Shown here piece after piece: positions 25,477-35,514 of a stretch of DNA of 64,000 bases. Position 1 is the first letter of the stretch. Every line of letters starts with the position of its first letter. The DNA is from Mesorhizobium sp. B2-8-5 (GTDB lineage: Bacteria; Pseudomonadota; Alphaproteobacteria; Rhizobiales; Rhizobiaceae): contig NZ_CP083951.1 in the NCBI RefSeq assembly GCF_006440675.2, forward strand, positions 372,001 to 436,000, given 5' to 3'. The notes under the pieces are model-generated. The model was given only the letters and a program-made list of their open reading frames with translations. It searched no databases and had not been told where the DNA came from. Position numbers and translations under genes: made by a program.

Positions 25477-27462
25477 ATGAAAACCGTCACCGAATTTCCC
25501 CGCAAGGTCGTCGAATTTCCCGATATGGGCATCGTCATGCCGGACGGCTGCCGGCTGTCGGCGCGCGTCTGGATGCCCGAGGACGCGACGGACAATCCGG
25601 TGCCGGCGATCCTCGAGCACCTGCCCTACCGCAAGCGCGACGGCACCATTTTTCGCGACCAGCTCACCCATCCCTATTTCGCCGGCCACGGCTACGCCTC
25701 GATCCGCGTCGATATGCGCGGCAATGGCGATTCCGAAGGGCTGATGGACGACGAATATTCCGAGCAGGAACTGCAGGATGCCTGCGACGTCATCGCCTGG
25801 GCGGCGGCGCAGCCCTGGTGCAACGGCAATGTCGGCATGATGGGCATTTCCTGGGGCGGCTTCAACTGCCTGCAGGTGGCTGCGAAACAGCCGCCGGCGC
25901 TGAAGGCGGTGATCAGCCTGTGCTCGACCGTCGACCGCTATGCCGACGACATCCATTACAAGGGCGGCTGCCTGCTCTTGGAAAATTTCGGCTGGGCCTC
26001 GACGATGCTGTCCTATTCGTCGCGGCCGCCGGACCCGGCGATCGCCGGCGGCAATCGCTGGCGCGACCTGTGGCTCAGCCGGCTGGAGAACCAGTCTTTT
26101 CTCCTGCCGCTCTGGCTCAGCCACCAGCATCGCGACGCCTATTGGAAGCGCGGCTCGATCTGCGAGGATTTTTCAGCGGTGAAAGCGGCCGTGCTGTCGA
26201 TCGGTGGCTGGCATGACGGCTACCGCAACACCATCTCCAATCTCGTCTCCGGCATCCAATCGCCGGTCAAAGGCATCGTCGGCCCCTGGATCCACAAATA
26301 CCCGCATTACGCCGGGCCCAATCCGGCCATCGGCTTCCTGCAGGAGGCGTTGCGCTGGTGGGACCACTGGCTGAAGGGCGCGGAGACCGGCGTCGAGGCC
26401 GATCCGGACTATCGCGCCTATGTCATGGACAGTGTGCGGCCGGCGCGCTGGCATCCCGAGCGGCCGGGCCGCTGGGTCGCGGAACAGGAATGGCCGTCCT
26501 CAAACATCAAGGTCGAGGCGATCGAACTCATTTCCGCGGGCGCAAAGCCGTCGATTGTCGCGTCGCCGCAGACCTGCGGGCTTGCCGGCGGCGAGTATTT
26601 TCCCTTCACCTTCGGACCGGAATTGTCGGGCGACCAGCGTCCCGATGACGCGCTTTCGGTTTGTTTCGACCAGCCTGAACTCGGCGAGGCGATCGACATC
26701 GTCGGGGCGCCGGAGCTCGAGGTCCGGGTTGCTTCCGATCGACCCCAGGCCAACATCGCGGTGCGCCTCTGCGACGTGCATCCCGATGGGGCCTCGGAGC
26801 TGATCTCCTATGGTGTGCTCAATCTCACGCACCGAAACTCGCATGAATTTCCGCAAGCGCTAATTCCCGGCGAGATGGTTTCGGCGCGCGTCGTGCTCGA
26901 CCAATGCGCCTACCGGGTGCCGGCCGGCCACAAATTGCGCATCGCCGTTTCGACCGCCTATTGGCCGATGATCTGGCCCTCGCCGGAGTCGGTGCGGCTC
27001 GATCTCGCGAAGGCGACGCTGAAGCTGCCGTTGCGCCCGCTGGCGAAAGGCAATGAGGTTTCGTTTCCAGAGCCGGAAGGCGCGACACCCTGGGCGACCG
27101 AGACGATCTGGCCGGCGAATTCCGAACGCCATGTCGGCCGCGACGAGAAGACCGATCTTGTCACGCTTTCCATAACCGACGATTTCGGCGAGGTGCGCGA
27201 CCTCGACCATGGGCTGGTCAATGGCAGCATCGTGCGCGAGACATGGACGATCCATCCCGATGACCCGCTGTCGGCCACCGGAGCCACGCATTGGACGCAG
27301 ACATTGTCGCGCAATGAATGGTCGGTGCGGACCGAAACTTTTGCCGAGATGCGATCGGACGCCGCAAACTTCATCGTCAGCGCGAGAATCGAAGCCTATG
27401 AGGGTGAAAAACTGGTCTTCGAGCGCGGCTTCGAGCAGGCGATTCCCCGCGCCCTGGTTTGA
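25477..27462 (+). CDS. CocE/NonD family alpha/beta hydrolase (S15 peptidase-like)
   Basis: A 661-residue protein with an N-terminal alpha/beta-hydrolase domain and C-terminal jelly-roll domain (from about residue 390), the architecture of cocaine esterase and X-Pro dipeptidyl-peptidases. The nucleophile is S125 in GISWGGFN; HLPYRKRD near residue 50 and VDMRGNGDSEG match the family. No signal peptide, so cytosolic. ATG 25477 is used; ATG 25435 is possible. It precedes a peptide-type ABC importer, so it may hydrolyse an amide, ester or peptide brought in by that system (inference). Confidence 0.88.
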   Translation: MKTVTEFPRKVVEFPDMGIVMPDGCRLSARVWMPEDATDNPVPAILEHLPYRKRDGTIFRDQLTHPYFAGHGYASIRVDMRGNGDSEGLMDDEYSEQELQDACDVIAWAAAQPWCNGNVGMMGISWGGFNCLQVAAKQPPALKAVISLCSTVDRYADDIHYKGGCLLLENFGWASTMLSYSSRPPDPAIAGGNRWRDLWLSRLENQSFLLPLWLSHQHRDAYWKRGSICEDFSAVKAAVLSIGGWHDGYRNTISNLVSGIQSPVKGIVGPWIHKYPHYAGPNPAIGFLQEALRWWDHWLKGAETGVEADPDYRAYVMDSVRPARWHPERPGRWVAEQEWPSSNIKVEAIELISAGAKPSIVASPQTCGLAGGEYFPFTFGPELSGDQRPDDALSVCFDQPELGEAIDIVGAPELEVRVASDRPQANIAVRLCDVHPDGASELISYGVLNLTHRNSHEFPQALIPGEMVSARVVLDQCAYRVPAGHKLRIAVSTAYWPMIWPSPESVRLDLAKATLKLPLRPLAKGNEVSFPEPEGATPWATETIWPANSERHVGRDEKTDLVTLSITDDFGEVRDLDHGLVNGSIVRETWTIHPDDPLSATGATHWTQTLSRNEWSVRTETFAEMRSDAANFIVSARIEAYEGEKLVFERGFEQAIPRALV

Positions 27463-27609
27463 GCCAGGGCAGATTGGGCCAAATGCGACGTGCGATTTAC
27501 GCCACGGTATGTCGCATTCGGTCTTGCCTGCCGCTTTCCCTTACGGTCATTATCTCCTCCAATAGCAAGAAACGACCCTAAGGTCGGATATCCAGAGTGA
27601 GGAACCGTA

Positions 27610-29199
27610 ATGTCTAACGAACTCGACTATCTCAGCCGGCGAGTCGCGGCCGGAAAACTTAGCCGTCGCGATTTTCTCGGTCGCGCCGCGGCGCTCGGCG
27701 TCGCCGCCACCGTTGCAAACTCGCTGCTCTCCAAGGCCGTTCGTGCGGCCGGTCCGGTCAAAGGCGGCACGTTGAAGGCCGGCCTGCAGGGCGGTGAATC
27801 CACCAACAGTCTCGATCCGGCGACCTTCCTTAGCCAGGTTCCGTTCGCCTTCGGCAAATGCTGGGGCGAAACGCTGGTCGAGCTCGCGCCGGGCGGCGGC
27901 GTCGAATACCTGATCGCCGAAGAAATCGGCTCTTCGGACGACGCCAAGACCTGGACGATGAAGATCCGCAAGGGCGTCCAGTTCCACAACGGCAAGGAAG
28001 TAACGCCGGACGACGTGGTGGCGACGCTGAAGCGCCACAGCGACGAGAAGTCAAAATCCGGCGCGCTCGGCGTCCTGAAGAGCATCGACACCATCAAGGT
28101 CGATGGCGGCAATGTCGTGGTCACGCTGAAGGACCCGAATGCCGACATGCCTTACCTGATGGCGGACTATCACCTGATCATCCAGCCGAATGGCGGCATG
28201 GACAAGCCGGACGCTGGCATCGGCACCGGGCCGTACAAGATCACCGGCAACCAGCCCGGCGTGAAGCACACCGCCGCGCGTTTCGACCACTACTGGCAGC
28301 CCGACAAATACGGCCATGCCGATCAGGTCGAGATCGTCGTCGTCAACGATCCGACGGCGCGCATGGCCGCGCTCCAGGGCGGCCAGGTCAACATGATCAA
28401 CCGCGTCGAGCCGAAGATCGTCGACCTGGTCAAGCGGCTGCCCGGCGTCACCATCCGCGCCGCCTCGGGCCGCGGCTTCTATCCCTTCAACATGTTCTGC
28501 GACACCGCGCCCTTCGACAACAACGATCTCAGGATGGCGCTGAAGCTCGCCATGGACCGCGAGGAGATGCTGACCAAAATCCTGCGCGGCTACGGCGAGG
28601 TTGGCAACGACATGCCGGTCAACAAGGCCTACCCGCTGTTCGCAGGCGATTTCGAGCAGCGCAAGTTCGATCCGGAAAAGGCGGCCGCGGCTTACAAGAA
28701 GTCGGGCCATAGCGGCTCGATCCTGCTGCGCACCTCCGACGTCGCCTTCCCGGGTGCCGTGGACGCCGCCCAGCTTTATCAGCAGAGCGCGGCCAAGGCC
28801 GGCATCAAGATCGAGATCAAGCGCGAGCCGGGCGACGGTTACTGGACCGAAGTCTGGAACAAGCAGCCCTTCTCGCTCTCCTACTGGGGCGGCCGTCCGA
28901 CCCAGGACCAGATGTATTCGACCGCCTATCTGTCGACCGCCGACTGGAACGACACCCGCTGGAAGCGCCTGGACTTCGACAAGATGGTGCTTGCGGCGCG
29001 CGGCGAGCTCGACGAAGCCAAGCGCAAGAAGATCTACCGCGACATGGGCGAGGTCATGCGCGACGAAGGCGGCCTGATCGTGCCGTTCTTCAACCAGTTC
29101 GTCGACGCGACCGGCAAGGGCGTCGAAGGCTGGGTCGACAACCCGGCGCAGGAACTCAGCAACGGCCATGCCCTGATCGAGTGCTGGCTGCAGGCCTGA
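27610..29199 (+). CDS. ABC transporter substrate-binding protein, peptide/nickel family (copy 1)
   Basis: A 529-residue family 5 (DppA-like) periplasmic binding protein. A Tat signal is visible: SRRDFLGRAAALG with R19 and R20, then a hydrophobic stretch and an Ala-rich cleavage region. The mature part has GGTLKAGLQGGESTNSLDP and the family 5 pattern AKTWTMKIRKGVQFHNGKEV. It belongs to the importer encoded downstream and is nearly colinear with the second binding protein at 32955-34544. A stem-loop follows its stop. Confidence 0.93.
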   Translation: MSNELDYLSRRVAAGKLSRRDFLGRAAALGVAATVANSLLSKAVRAAGPVKGGTLKAGLQGGESTNSLDPATFLSQVPFAFGKCWGETLVELAPGGGVEYLIAEEIGSSDDAKTWTMKIRKGVQFHNGKEVTPDDVVATLKRHSDEKSKSGALGVLKSIDTIKVDGGNVVVTLKDPNADMPYLMADYHLIIQPNGGMDKPDAGIGTGPYKITGNQPGVKHTAARFDHYWQPDKYGHADQVEIVVVNDPTARMAALQGGQVNMINRVEPKIVDLVKRLPGVTIRAASGRGFYPFNMFCDTAPFDNNDLRMALKLAMDREEMLTKILRGYGEVGNDMPVNKAYPLFAGDFEQRKFDPEKAAAAYKKSGHSGSILLRTSDVAFPGAVDAAQLYQQSAAKAGIKIEIKREPGDGYWTEVWNKQPFSLSYWGGRPTQDQMYSTAYLSTADWNDTRWKRLDFDKMVLAARGELDEAKRKKIYRDMGEVMRDEGGLIVPFFNQFVDATGKGVEGWVDNPAQELSNGHALIECWLQA

Positions 29200-29209
29200 T
29201 GAAGGATAA

Positions 29210-29246
29210 GGGAAGGGCTGGCGCAGGCCGGCCCTTCCCCGTTTTC
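29210..29246 (+). terminator. Stem-loop after the first binding-protein gene
   Basis: GGGAAGGGC (29210-29218) pairs with GCCCTTCCC (29231-29239), followed by CGTTTT. It lies between the binding-protein gene and the permease gene. It may be an attenuator or 3' stabiliser that lets the binding protein be made in excess. Confidence 0.65.
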
Positions 29247-29299
29247 ATGACCCGCCCGAAAGGCGGGCGTCGTCCCTTCTTCACCGTTGCAGGTAGCCG

Positions 29300-30259
29300 A
29301 TGTCGTCTCCGATCCTGAGATTGGTCGCTCAGCGCATCTTGCTGGGCCTGGTTCTTCTTTTGGCCGTTTCGGTGCTTATCTTCGCCGGCACGCAGATTCT
29401 GCCGGGCGACGTCGCCCAGGCGATCCTCGGCCAGTCGGCGACGCCGGAGGCGCTGGCGAACCTGCGCGAACAGCTCGGGCTCAACGATCCGGCGTGGCTG
29501 CGCTACGTGCACTGGCTCTGGGGCATCCTGCATGGCGACTTCGGCACGGCGCAGTCGAGCGGACTGGACATCGCGACCTCGATCAGCACCCGGCTGAAGA
29601 ACACACTGTTCCTGGCGGCTTGCGCCGCGATCGTCGCCGTGCCGCTGGCGATCGTCCTCGGTCTGATCGCGGTGCGCTACCGCAACGGCTTCGTCGACAA
29701 GCTGATCTCCGGGCTGGCGCTGGCCTCGACCTCCTTCCCGGAATTCTTCATCGGCTATGTGCTGATCTATTTCTTCGCCGTGAAATGGCAGATCTTCCCC
29801 AGCATCTCGACGGTGGATGACTCAACTCCCTTCCTCGAAAGGTTGCAGGCCGTCGTGCTGCCCGCGACCGCGCTGACACTGGTGGTGCTCGCCCATATGA
29901 TGCGCATGACGCGCGCGGCGATCCTCAACGTCATGCAGTCGGCCTATATCGAGACGGCAGAATTGAAGGGACTGAAGGCCTTCGACATCATCCGCAAGCA
30001 TGCTTTCCCGAACGCGATAGCGCCGGTCGTCAACGTCGTCATGCTCAACCTCGCCTATCTTATTGTCGGCGTCGTGGTGGTGGAGGTGATCTTCGTCTAT
30101 CCGGGCATGGGACAGTATCTGGTCGACCATGTCGCCAAGCGCGACGTGCCGGTGGTGCAGGCGGTCGGCCTGATCTTCGCCGCGGTCTACATCACGCTCA
30201 ATATCGTCGCCGATATCGCCGCCATCGTGGCCAATCCGCGGCTTAGGCATCCGAAATGA
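29300..30259 (+). CDS. ABC transporter permease, DppB type
   Basis: A 319-residue inner-membrane permease with about six hydrophobic segments, the first at residues 9-28. The N-terminal half has the ILPGDVAQAILG element, and the coupling region is EAA-like: SAYIETAELKGLKAFDIIRKHAFPNA. This is the B-type permease of peptide/nickel importers. It follows the binding protein and precedes the C-type permease by 58 bp. Confidence 0.93.
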   Translation: MSSPILRLVAQRILLGLVLLLAVSVLIFAGTQILPGDVAQAILGQSATPEALANLREQLGLNDPAWLRYVHWLWGILHGDFGTAQSSGLDIATSISTRLKNTLFLAACAAIVAVPLAIVLGLIAVRYRNGFVDKLISGLALASTSFPEFFIGYVLIYFFAVKWQIFPSISTVDDSTPFLERLQAVVLPATALTLVVLAHMMRMTRAAILNVMQSAYIETAELKGLKAFDIIRKHAFPNAIAPVVNVVMLNLAYLIVGVVVVEVIFVYPGMGQYLVDHVAKRDVPVVQAVGLIFAAVYITLNIVADIAAIVANPRLRHPK

Positions 30260-30317
30260 CGGGGGCATCCGAAATGACGGACCGGATGCGAGACGACCAA
30301 AGGGGGAACTGAGGCGA

Positions 30318-31139
30318 ATGGCGCTACGACAAATCCCGTTCACCGCCTGGGTCGGGCTTATCCTGACCGGCTTCTTTGCGTTCTGCGCCATCTTCGCGCC
30401 CTGGGTCGCGCCGCACGGCAATGGCGAGATCGTCGGCGACGTCTGGGAGCCGATGTCGGCCGCCCATTGGCTGGGCACCGACAATCTCGGCCGCGACCTT
30501 ATCTCGCGCATGATCTACGGCGCGCGCATCACCATGGAGATCGCGGTGGCGGCGACTGCGCTGTCCTTCTCGCTGGGCTCGATCCTCGGCTTCACGGCGG
30601 CTGTCTTCGGCGGCTGGTTCGACACGCTGCTGTCACGCTTCGTCGACCTATTGATGTCGATCCCGACGCTGATCTTCGGCCTCGTCGTGCTATCGGTGTT
30701 GCCGACGACCACGCTGACGCTGATCCTGGTCATGGGCATTCTGGACTCCACCCGCGTCTATCGCCTGTCGCGCGCGGTCGCCGTCGACATCAACGTCATG
30801 GACTTCGTCGAGGCGGCCAAGCTGCGCGGCGAAGGCAAGGCCTGGATCATCTTCCGTGAGATCCTGCCCAATGCGCTGTCGCCGCTGGTGGCGGAGCTTG
30901 GCGTGCGCTTCATCTTCGCCGTGCTCTTCCTGTCGGCGCTGTCCTTCCTCGGGCTTGGCGTGCAGCCGCCGGATTCGGACTGGGGCGGCATGGTCAAGGA
31001 AAACAAGGACGGCATCGTGTTCGGCATTCCGGCGGCGCTGATCCCGGCCGCGGCGATCGCGGTGCTGGCGATCTCGGTCAACCTCGTCGCCGACTGGGTG
31101 CTCAACCGCACGACGAGCCTGAAGGGAGGACGTGGCTGA
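30318..31139 (+). CDS. ABC transporter permease, DppC type
   Basis: A 273-residue inner-membrane permease. The N-terminal HWLGTDNLGRDLISRMIYGAR element is characteristic of DppC/OppC proteins, and the EAA-like loop DFVEAAKLRGEGKAWIIFRE contacts the ATPase. Near the C-terminus SFLGLGVQPPDSDWG is typical. The stop overlaps the ATPase start as TGATG, which couples translation of the two. Confidence 0.93.
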   Translation: MALRQIPFTAWVGLILTGFFAFCAIFAPWVAPHGNGEIVGDVWEPMSAAHWLGTDNLGRDLISRMIYGARITMEIAVAATALSFSLGSILGFTAAVFGGWFDTLLSRFVDLLMSIPTLIFGLVVLSVLPTTTLTLILVMGILDSTRVYRLSRAVAVDINVMDFVEAAKLRGEGKAWIIFREILPNALSPLVAELGVRFIFAVLFLSALSFLGLGVQPPDSDWGGMVKENKDGIVFGIPAALIPAAAIAVLAISVNLVADWVLNRTTSLKGGRG

Positions 31140-32839
31140 TGGCTGGCAACCAAGCAAAGTCTGGGCAAGCAAAGTCCGGGCAGGCGAAGTCCGGGCAGGC
31201 AAGCTCGGGCAAGCTCCTCGACATCCGCAACCTGCGCATCGAGGCGACCGTCTATCCGCCGGGCGAGACGCCGAAGACCATCACGCTGGTCCACGATGTC
31301 TCGCTGACGCTCGAAAAGGGCAAGGTGCTCGGCCTGATCGGCGAATCCGGCGCCGGCAAATCGACCATCGGCCTGTCGTCCATGGCCTATGGCCGCGGCG
31401 GCGTGCGCATCACCGGCGGCGAGGTGATCCTCAACGGCCGCGACATCATGAAGGCCGGACCAAGGGGCGTGCGAGCGCTGCGCGGACGCGAGGTGTGCTA
31501 TGTCGCGCAGTCGGCGGCGGCGGCGTTCAATCCGGCGCACAAGCTGATCGACCAGGTGGTCGAGGCGACCCTGCTGCATGGTACCGCGAACCGCGCCGAG
31601 GCCGAGAAGCGGGCCATTGCGCTGTTCAAGAAGCTTAGCCTGCCCAACCCTGAAACGATCGGCGAGCGCTACCCGCACCAGGTCTCCGGCGGCCAATTGC
31701 AGCGCGTGATGACAGCGATGGCGCTCTGCTCGGAGCCCGACCTCATCGTCTTCGACGAGCCGACCACGGCGCTCGACGTGACGACCCAGATCGACGTGCT
31801 TGCGGCGATCAAGGACGCCATCCGCGACACCCATGTGGCGGCGCTCTACATCACCCACGACCTTGCCGTCGTCGCCCAGGTCTCGGACGAGATCATGGTG
31901 CTGCGCCACGGCCGGCTGGTGGAGTGGGGCGGCACGCAGCAGATCATCAAGGAGCCGCGCCAGGAATATACCAACGCGCTGGTTTCGGTGCATGAGATCG
32001 AGCACCAGGAACAGCAGCCCGGCGCAACGCCGTTCCTGTCGGTGAAGAATGTCACCGCCGCCTATGGCGGCGGCCATGTGAAGGTCCTGAAGAACGTCTC
32101 GGTCGACATCTATCCGGGACAGACGCTGGCCGTCGTCGGCGAAAGCGGCTCCGGCAAGTCGACGCTGGCGCGCGCCATCACCGGGCTTTTGCCGCCCGAG
32201 CAAGGCACGGTGACCTTCGATGGGCGCCCGCTGGCCAACCGGCTTTCCGACCGGCCGAAGGAGGATCTGCGTCAATTGCAGATGATCTACCAGATGGCCG
32301 ACGTGGCGATGAACCCGCGCCAGACGGTCGGCACCATCATCGGCCGGCCGCTGGAGTTCTATTTCGGTATGAAGGGACGCGAGCGCGACAAGCGCGTCGC
32401 CGAACTGCTCGACGAGATCGAGATGGGCAAGGGTTTCGTCGACCGCTATCCGGCCGAGCTGTCCGGCGGCCAGAAGCAGCGCGTCTGCATCGCCCGCTCG
32501 CTCGCCGCCAAGCCGAAGCTGATCATCTGCGACGAGGTGACATCGGCGCTCGATCCGCTGGTCGCCAACGGCATCCTGAAGCTGCTTCTGAACCTGCAGC
32601 AGCACGAAAAGGTCGCCTATTTGTTCATCACCCATGACCTGGCGACGGTGAAGTCGATCGCCGATTCGATCGCGGTGATGTATCGCGGCGAGGTCGTGCG
32701 CTACGGCTCCAGGAGCAAGGTGCTGACGCCGCCCTTCGACGCCTATACGGACCTGCTGCTCTCCTCCGTGCCGGAAATGGAGATCGGCTGGCTGGAGAAG
32801 GCGATCAAGGGCCGGCGCATGGCGAGCGCCGGAAATTAG
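31139..32839 (+). CDS. ABC transporter ATP-binding protein, fused DppD-DppF
   Basis: A 566-residue protein with two complete ABC ATPase domains. The first has Walker A GESGAGKS (K74), signature VSGGQLQRV and Walker [12 protein letters not shown]. The second has GESGSGKS (K340), LSGGQKQRV and [11 protein letters not shown]. It energises the peptide-type importer and probably works with both binding proteins. Residues 5-24 are four QAKSG-like pentapeptide repeats encoded by a 15-bp DNA repeat; no downstream start would remove them and leave the ATPase domain intact. Confidence 0.94.
   Translation: MAGNQAKSGQAKSGQAKSGQASSGKLLDIRNLRIEATVYPPGETPKTITLVHDVSLTLEKGKVLGLIGESGAGKSTIGLSSMAYGRGGVRITGGEVILNGRDIMKAGPRGVRALRGREVCYVAQSAAAAFNPAHKLIDQVVEATLLHGTANRAEAEKRAIALFKKLSLPNPETIGERYPHQVSGGQLQRVMTAMALCSEPDLIVFDEPTTALDVTTQIDVLAAIKDAIRDTHVAALYITHDLAVVAQVSDEIMVLRHGRLVEWGGTQQIIKEPRQEYTNALVSVHEIEHQEQQPGATPFLSVKNVTAAYGGGHVKVLKNVSVDIYPGQTLAVVGESGSGKSTLARAITGLLPPEQGTVTFDGRPLANRLSDRPKEDLRQLQMIYQMADVAMNPRQTVGTIIGRPLEFYFGMKGRERDKRVAELLDEIEMGKGFVDRYPAELSGGQKQRVCIARSLAAKPKLIICDEVTSALDPLVANGILKLLLNLQQHEKVAYLFITHDLATVKSIADSIAVMYRGEVVRYGSRSKVLTPPFDAYTDLLLSSVPEMEIGWLEKAIKGRRMASAGN
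31151..31210 (+). repeat. 15-bp coding tandem repeat (QAKSG)
   Basis: Four consecutive 15-bp units encode [15 protein letters not shown] and QASSG at the very start of the ATPase gene. The first two units differ by a single synonymous base. The insert lies between the start codon and the first conserved ATPase residues. Confidence 0.9.
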
Positions 32840-32954
32840 CCCACGAAAGTCAGCCCGGACCAGAAGCTGTCATGCGGCTGCAATGCGCAGCAGGAAAGAT
32901 CGGCCGCGGGCGGGTAGAGCCCGCAGCAAACCAATCTCAAAAAGGGGGCAGGAC

Positions 32955-34544
32955 ATGCAGACCGAACTCGACCATCTCGCCGCACTCGCCGGCAAGGGCA
33001 GGATCTCGCGGCGCGATTTTCTCGGCCGCGCGGCGGCGCTCGGCGCCTCGGCGGCGCTGGCTGCGACGCTGGCTGGCAAGGCTTTTGCCGCGACGCCGGT
33101 GAAGGGCGGTATCATCAAGGCCGGCCTGCAGGGCGGCGAATCGACCAACAGCCTCGATCCGGCGCTGAACCTCAGCCAGGTGACCTACAATTTTTGCAAG
33201 CAGTGGGGCGAATTCCTCGTGCGGCTGACGCCCGAGGGCGGCGTCGAGAACCTGATTGCCGAGGAGATCGGCGCCTCGGCCGACGCCAAGACCTGGACAA
33301 TGAAGATCCGCGACGGCATCGAGTTCCACAACGGCAAGACGGTAACGGCGGAAGACGTTGTCGCGACGCTCGAGCGCCATGCCGACGAGAAGTCGAAATC
33401 CGGCGCGCTCGGCGTTCTGAAGAACATCAAGACCATCAAGGCCGATGGCAAGGACGTGGTGGTGACGCTCGGCGACGCCGATGCCGACTTCCCCTATCTG
33501 ATGGCCGACTACCATCTGGTCATCCAGCCGAATGGCGGCAAGGACAACCCGAATGCCGGTATCAGCGCCGGCCCGTACAAGGTCAGCGTCAACCAGCCCG
33601 GCGTGAAGCATGGCGGCGAGCGCTTCGCCAATTACTGGCGCGGCGACAAGGCCGGCCATGCCGACCAGATCGAGATCGTCGTCATCAACGATCCGACGGC
33701 CCGGCTTGCGGCGCTGCAGGGCGGCCAGGTGCATCTCATCAATCGGGTCGAGCCCAAGGTCGTCGACCTGGTGAAGCGCATGCCGGGCGTCAGCATCGAG
33801 AACGTCGCCGGGCGCGGCTACTACCCGTTCAACATGTTCTGCGACACCGCGCCCTTCGACAACAGTGACCTCAGGATGGCGTTGAAGCTGGCGATGGACC
33901 GCGAGGAGATGCTGGACAAGATCCTGCGCGGCTATGGCTCGGTCGGCAATGACTTCCCGATCAACGAGGCCTATCCGCTGTTTTCCTCCGACATCGAGCA
34001 GCGCAAGTTCGATCCCGAAAAGGCGGCCGCGGCCTACAAGAAGTCGGGCCATAGCGGCTCGGTCCTGCTGCGCACCTCGGACGTCGCTTTCCCCGGGGCT
34101 GTGGACGCCGCCCAGCTCTACCAGCAGAGCTGCGCCAAGGCCGGCATCAAGATAGAGATCAAGCGCGAGCCGGGCGACGGTTACTGGTCGGAAGTGTGGA
34201 ACAAGCAGCCGTTCTCGCTCTCCTACTGGGGCGGCCGGCCGACGCAGGGCCAGATGTATTCCACCGGCTATCTGTCGACCGCCGACTGGAACGACACGCG
34301 CTTCAAGCGGCCTGAATTCGACAAGATGCTCTACACGGCCCGCGCCGAGCTGGACCAGGCCAAGCGCAAGGCGATCTATCGCGACATGGCTATGCTGATG
34401 CGCGACGAAGGCGGCCTGATCGTGCCGTTCTTCAACCAGTTCGTCGACGCCGCCAACACCAAGAAGGTCAGCGGCTGGGTGAAGAACCCGAATGGCGAGA
34501 TGATGGACGGCTATGCGCTCAACGAGTGCTGGCTGAACGCCTGA
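32955..34544 (+). CDS. ABC transporter substrate-binding protein, peptide/nickel family (copy 2)
   Basis: A 529-residue paralogue of the binding protein at 27610-29199, with the same length, the same Tat motif position (R19, R20 in SRRDFLGRAAALG) and long identical stretches such as the GAVDAAQLYQQS and KREPGDGYW regions. Differences include NLSQVTYNFCKQ against FLSQVPFAFGKC early on, in a likely ligand-facing part. ATG 32955 is preceded by a purine-rich ribosome binding site (AAAGGGGGCAGGA). The copies probably share the permease and ATPase and broaden the ligand range. Confidence 0.93.
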   Translation: MQTELDHLAALAGKGRISRRDFLGRAAALGASAALAATLAGKAFAATPVKGGIIKAGLQGGESTNSLDPALNLSQVTYNFCKQWGEFLVRLTPEGGVENLIAEEIGASADAKTWTMKIRDGIEFHNGKTVTAEDVVATLERHADEKSKSGALGVLKNIKTIKADGKDVVVTLGDADADFPYLMADYHLVIQPNGGKDNPNAGISAGPYKVSVNQPGVKHGGERFANYWRGDKAGHADQIEIVVINDPTARLAALQGGQVHLINRVEPKVVDLVKRMPGVSIENVAGRGYYPFNMFCDTAPFDNSDLRMALKLAMDREEMLDKILRGYGSVGNDFPINEAYPLFSSDIEQRKFDPEKAAAAYKKSGHSGSVLLRTSDVAFPGAVDAAQLYQQSCAKAGIKIEIKREPGDGYWSEVWNKQPFSLSYWGGRPTQGQMYSTGYLSTADWNDTRFKRPEFDKMLYTARAELDQAKRKAIYRDMAMLMRDEGGLIVPFFNQFVDAANTKKVSGWVKNPNGEMMDGYALNECWLNA

Positions 34545-34562
34545 TATCGGGCTATCCAAAAG

Positions 34563-34600
34563 AGCGCCGCGTGTCCGCGCGACACGCGGCGCTTCTGTTT
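34563..34600 (+). terminator. Rho-independent-like terminator after copy 2
   Basis: AGCGCCGCGTGTC (34563-34575) pairs perfectly with GACACGCGGCGCT (34581-34593) around a 5-nt loop, followed by TCTGTTTT. It should end or reduce transcription ahead of the phosphatase-fold gene. Confidence 0.8.
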
Positions 34601-34607
34601 TCGATGC

Positions 34608-35465
34608 ATGATCATGGGAACCGCCGTGGCGCTCAAATCCAAACTGCTGCTCATCATCCTCGACGGCGTGCCCTACCGGAACTGGCGCCGGCTGATGGGC
34701 AACCTCGAGGGCTGGGCGCAGTCCGGCGAAGCGCAGGTCTGGAAGATGCGTTCGGTGCTGCCGTCGACCTCGGCCTGCTGCTACGCCTCGATCCACACCG
34801 GGGTCACGCCGCAGGTGCACGGCATCCTTTCCAACGAGAACCGCTTTCGCGTCACGCAGCCGGATATCTTCTCGGAAGTCAGCAAGGCCGGCGGCAGGAC
34901 GGGCGCCGTGACCCATTCCTACTGGTCGGAATTCTTCCGCTCGTACCCGTTCGACCTGGTCGAGGACATGGAATTCGACGAGCCCGATGGGCCGATCACG
35001 CATGGCCGCTTCCACACCATGACCGGCTACAATCTCAAGAACCAGATGACGCCGAGCGACGTCGACCTGTTCGCGACGCTGACCATGCTGGCGAAGCGCC
35101 ACGGCATCGATTACGGCATCCTCCACACCTGCACGCTGGACTCGATGGGCCATCGCTTCGGCCATGACTGTCACGAGATGGACCATGCCTGCTACGCGAT
35201 GGACGCGATGCTGGCAGCCTTCCTGCCGCAATGGCGCGCAGCCGGCTATGAAGTGATCGTGACGGCCGACCATGGCCAGACGGACCGCGGCCATCATGGC
35301 GGCCATGACGACGAGATGCAGGATTTCGCGCTCTATTATTTCGGCCCGGCGAAGGGGCCGCAAGCCGACACGCTGCTCGATCAGCTGCAGCTCGCGCCGA
35401 CGGTGCTGAGCCGGCTTGGGGTGGCGATACCCGAGACGATGAAGGCGAAGGTGTTCTTGGTTTAG
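34608..35465 (+). CDS. Alkaline phosphatase-fold hydrolase (nucleotide pyrophosphatase/phosphodiesterase type)
   Basis: A 285-residue member of the alkaline phosphatase superfamily. Metal and nucleophile positions are visible: D19 in LLIILDG, the nucleophile region PSTSACC (T54/S55), LDSMGHRFGH, and TADHGQTDRGHHGGHDDE near the C-terminus. No signal peptide is seen. It resembles phosphodiesterases and phosphonoacetate-hydrolase-like enzymes and follows the ABC importer, so it may process a phosphorylated import (inference). Start choice is open between ATG 34608, ATG 34614 and GTG 34626, the last with GGGAA upstream. Confidence 0.82.
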   Translation: MIMGTAVALKSKLLLIILDGVPYRNWRRLMGNLEGWAQSGEAQVWKMRSVLPSTSACCYASIHTGVTPQVHGILSNENRFRVTQPDIFSEVSKAGGRTGAVTHSYWSEFFRSYPFDLVEDMEFDEPDGPITHGRFHTMTGYNLKNQMTPSDVDLFATLTMLAKRHGIDYGILHTCTLDSMGHRFGHDCHEMDHACYAMDAMLAAFLPQWRAAGYEVIVTADHGQTDRGHHGGHDDEMQDFALYYFGPAKGPQADTLLDQLQLAPTVLSRLGVAIPETMKAKVFLV

Positions 35466-35514
35466 TTCCCCCTTCTCCCGTTGCAACGTTGGAGATCGGC
35501 GAAGGCCAAGCAAC

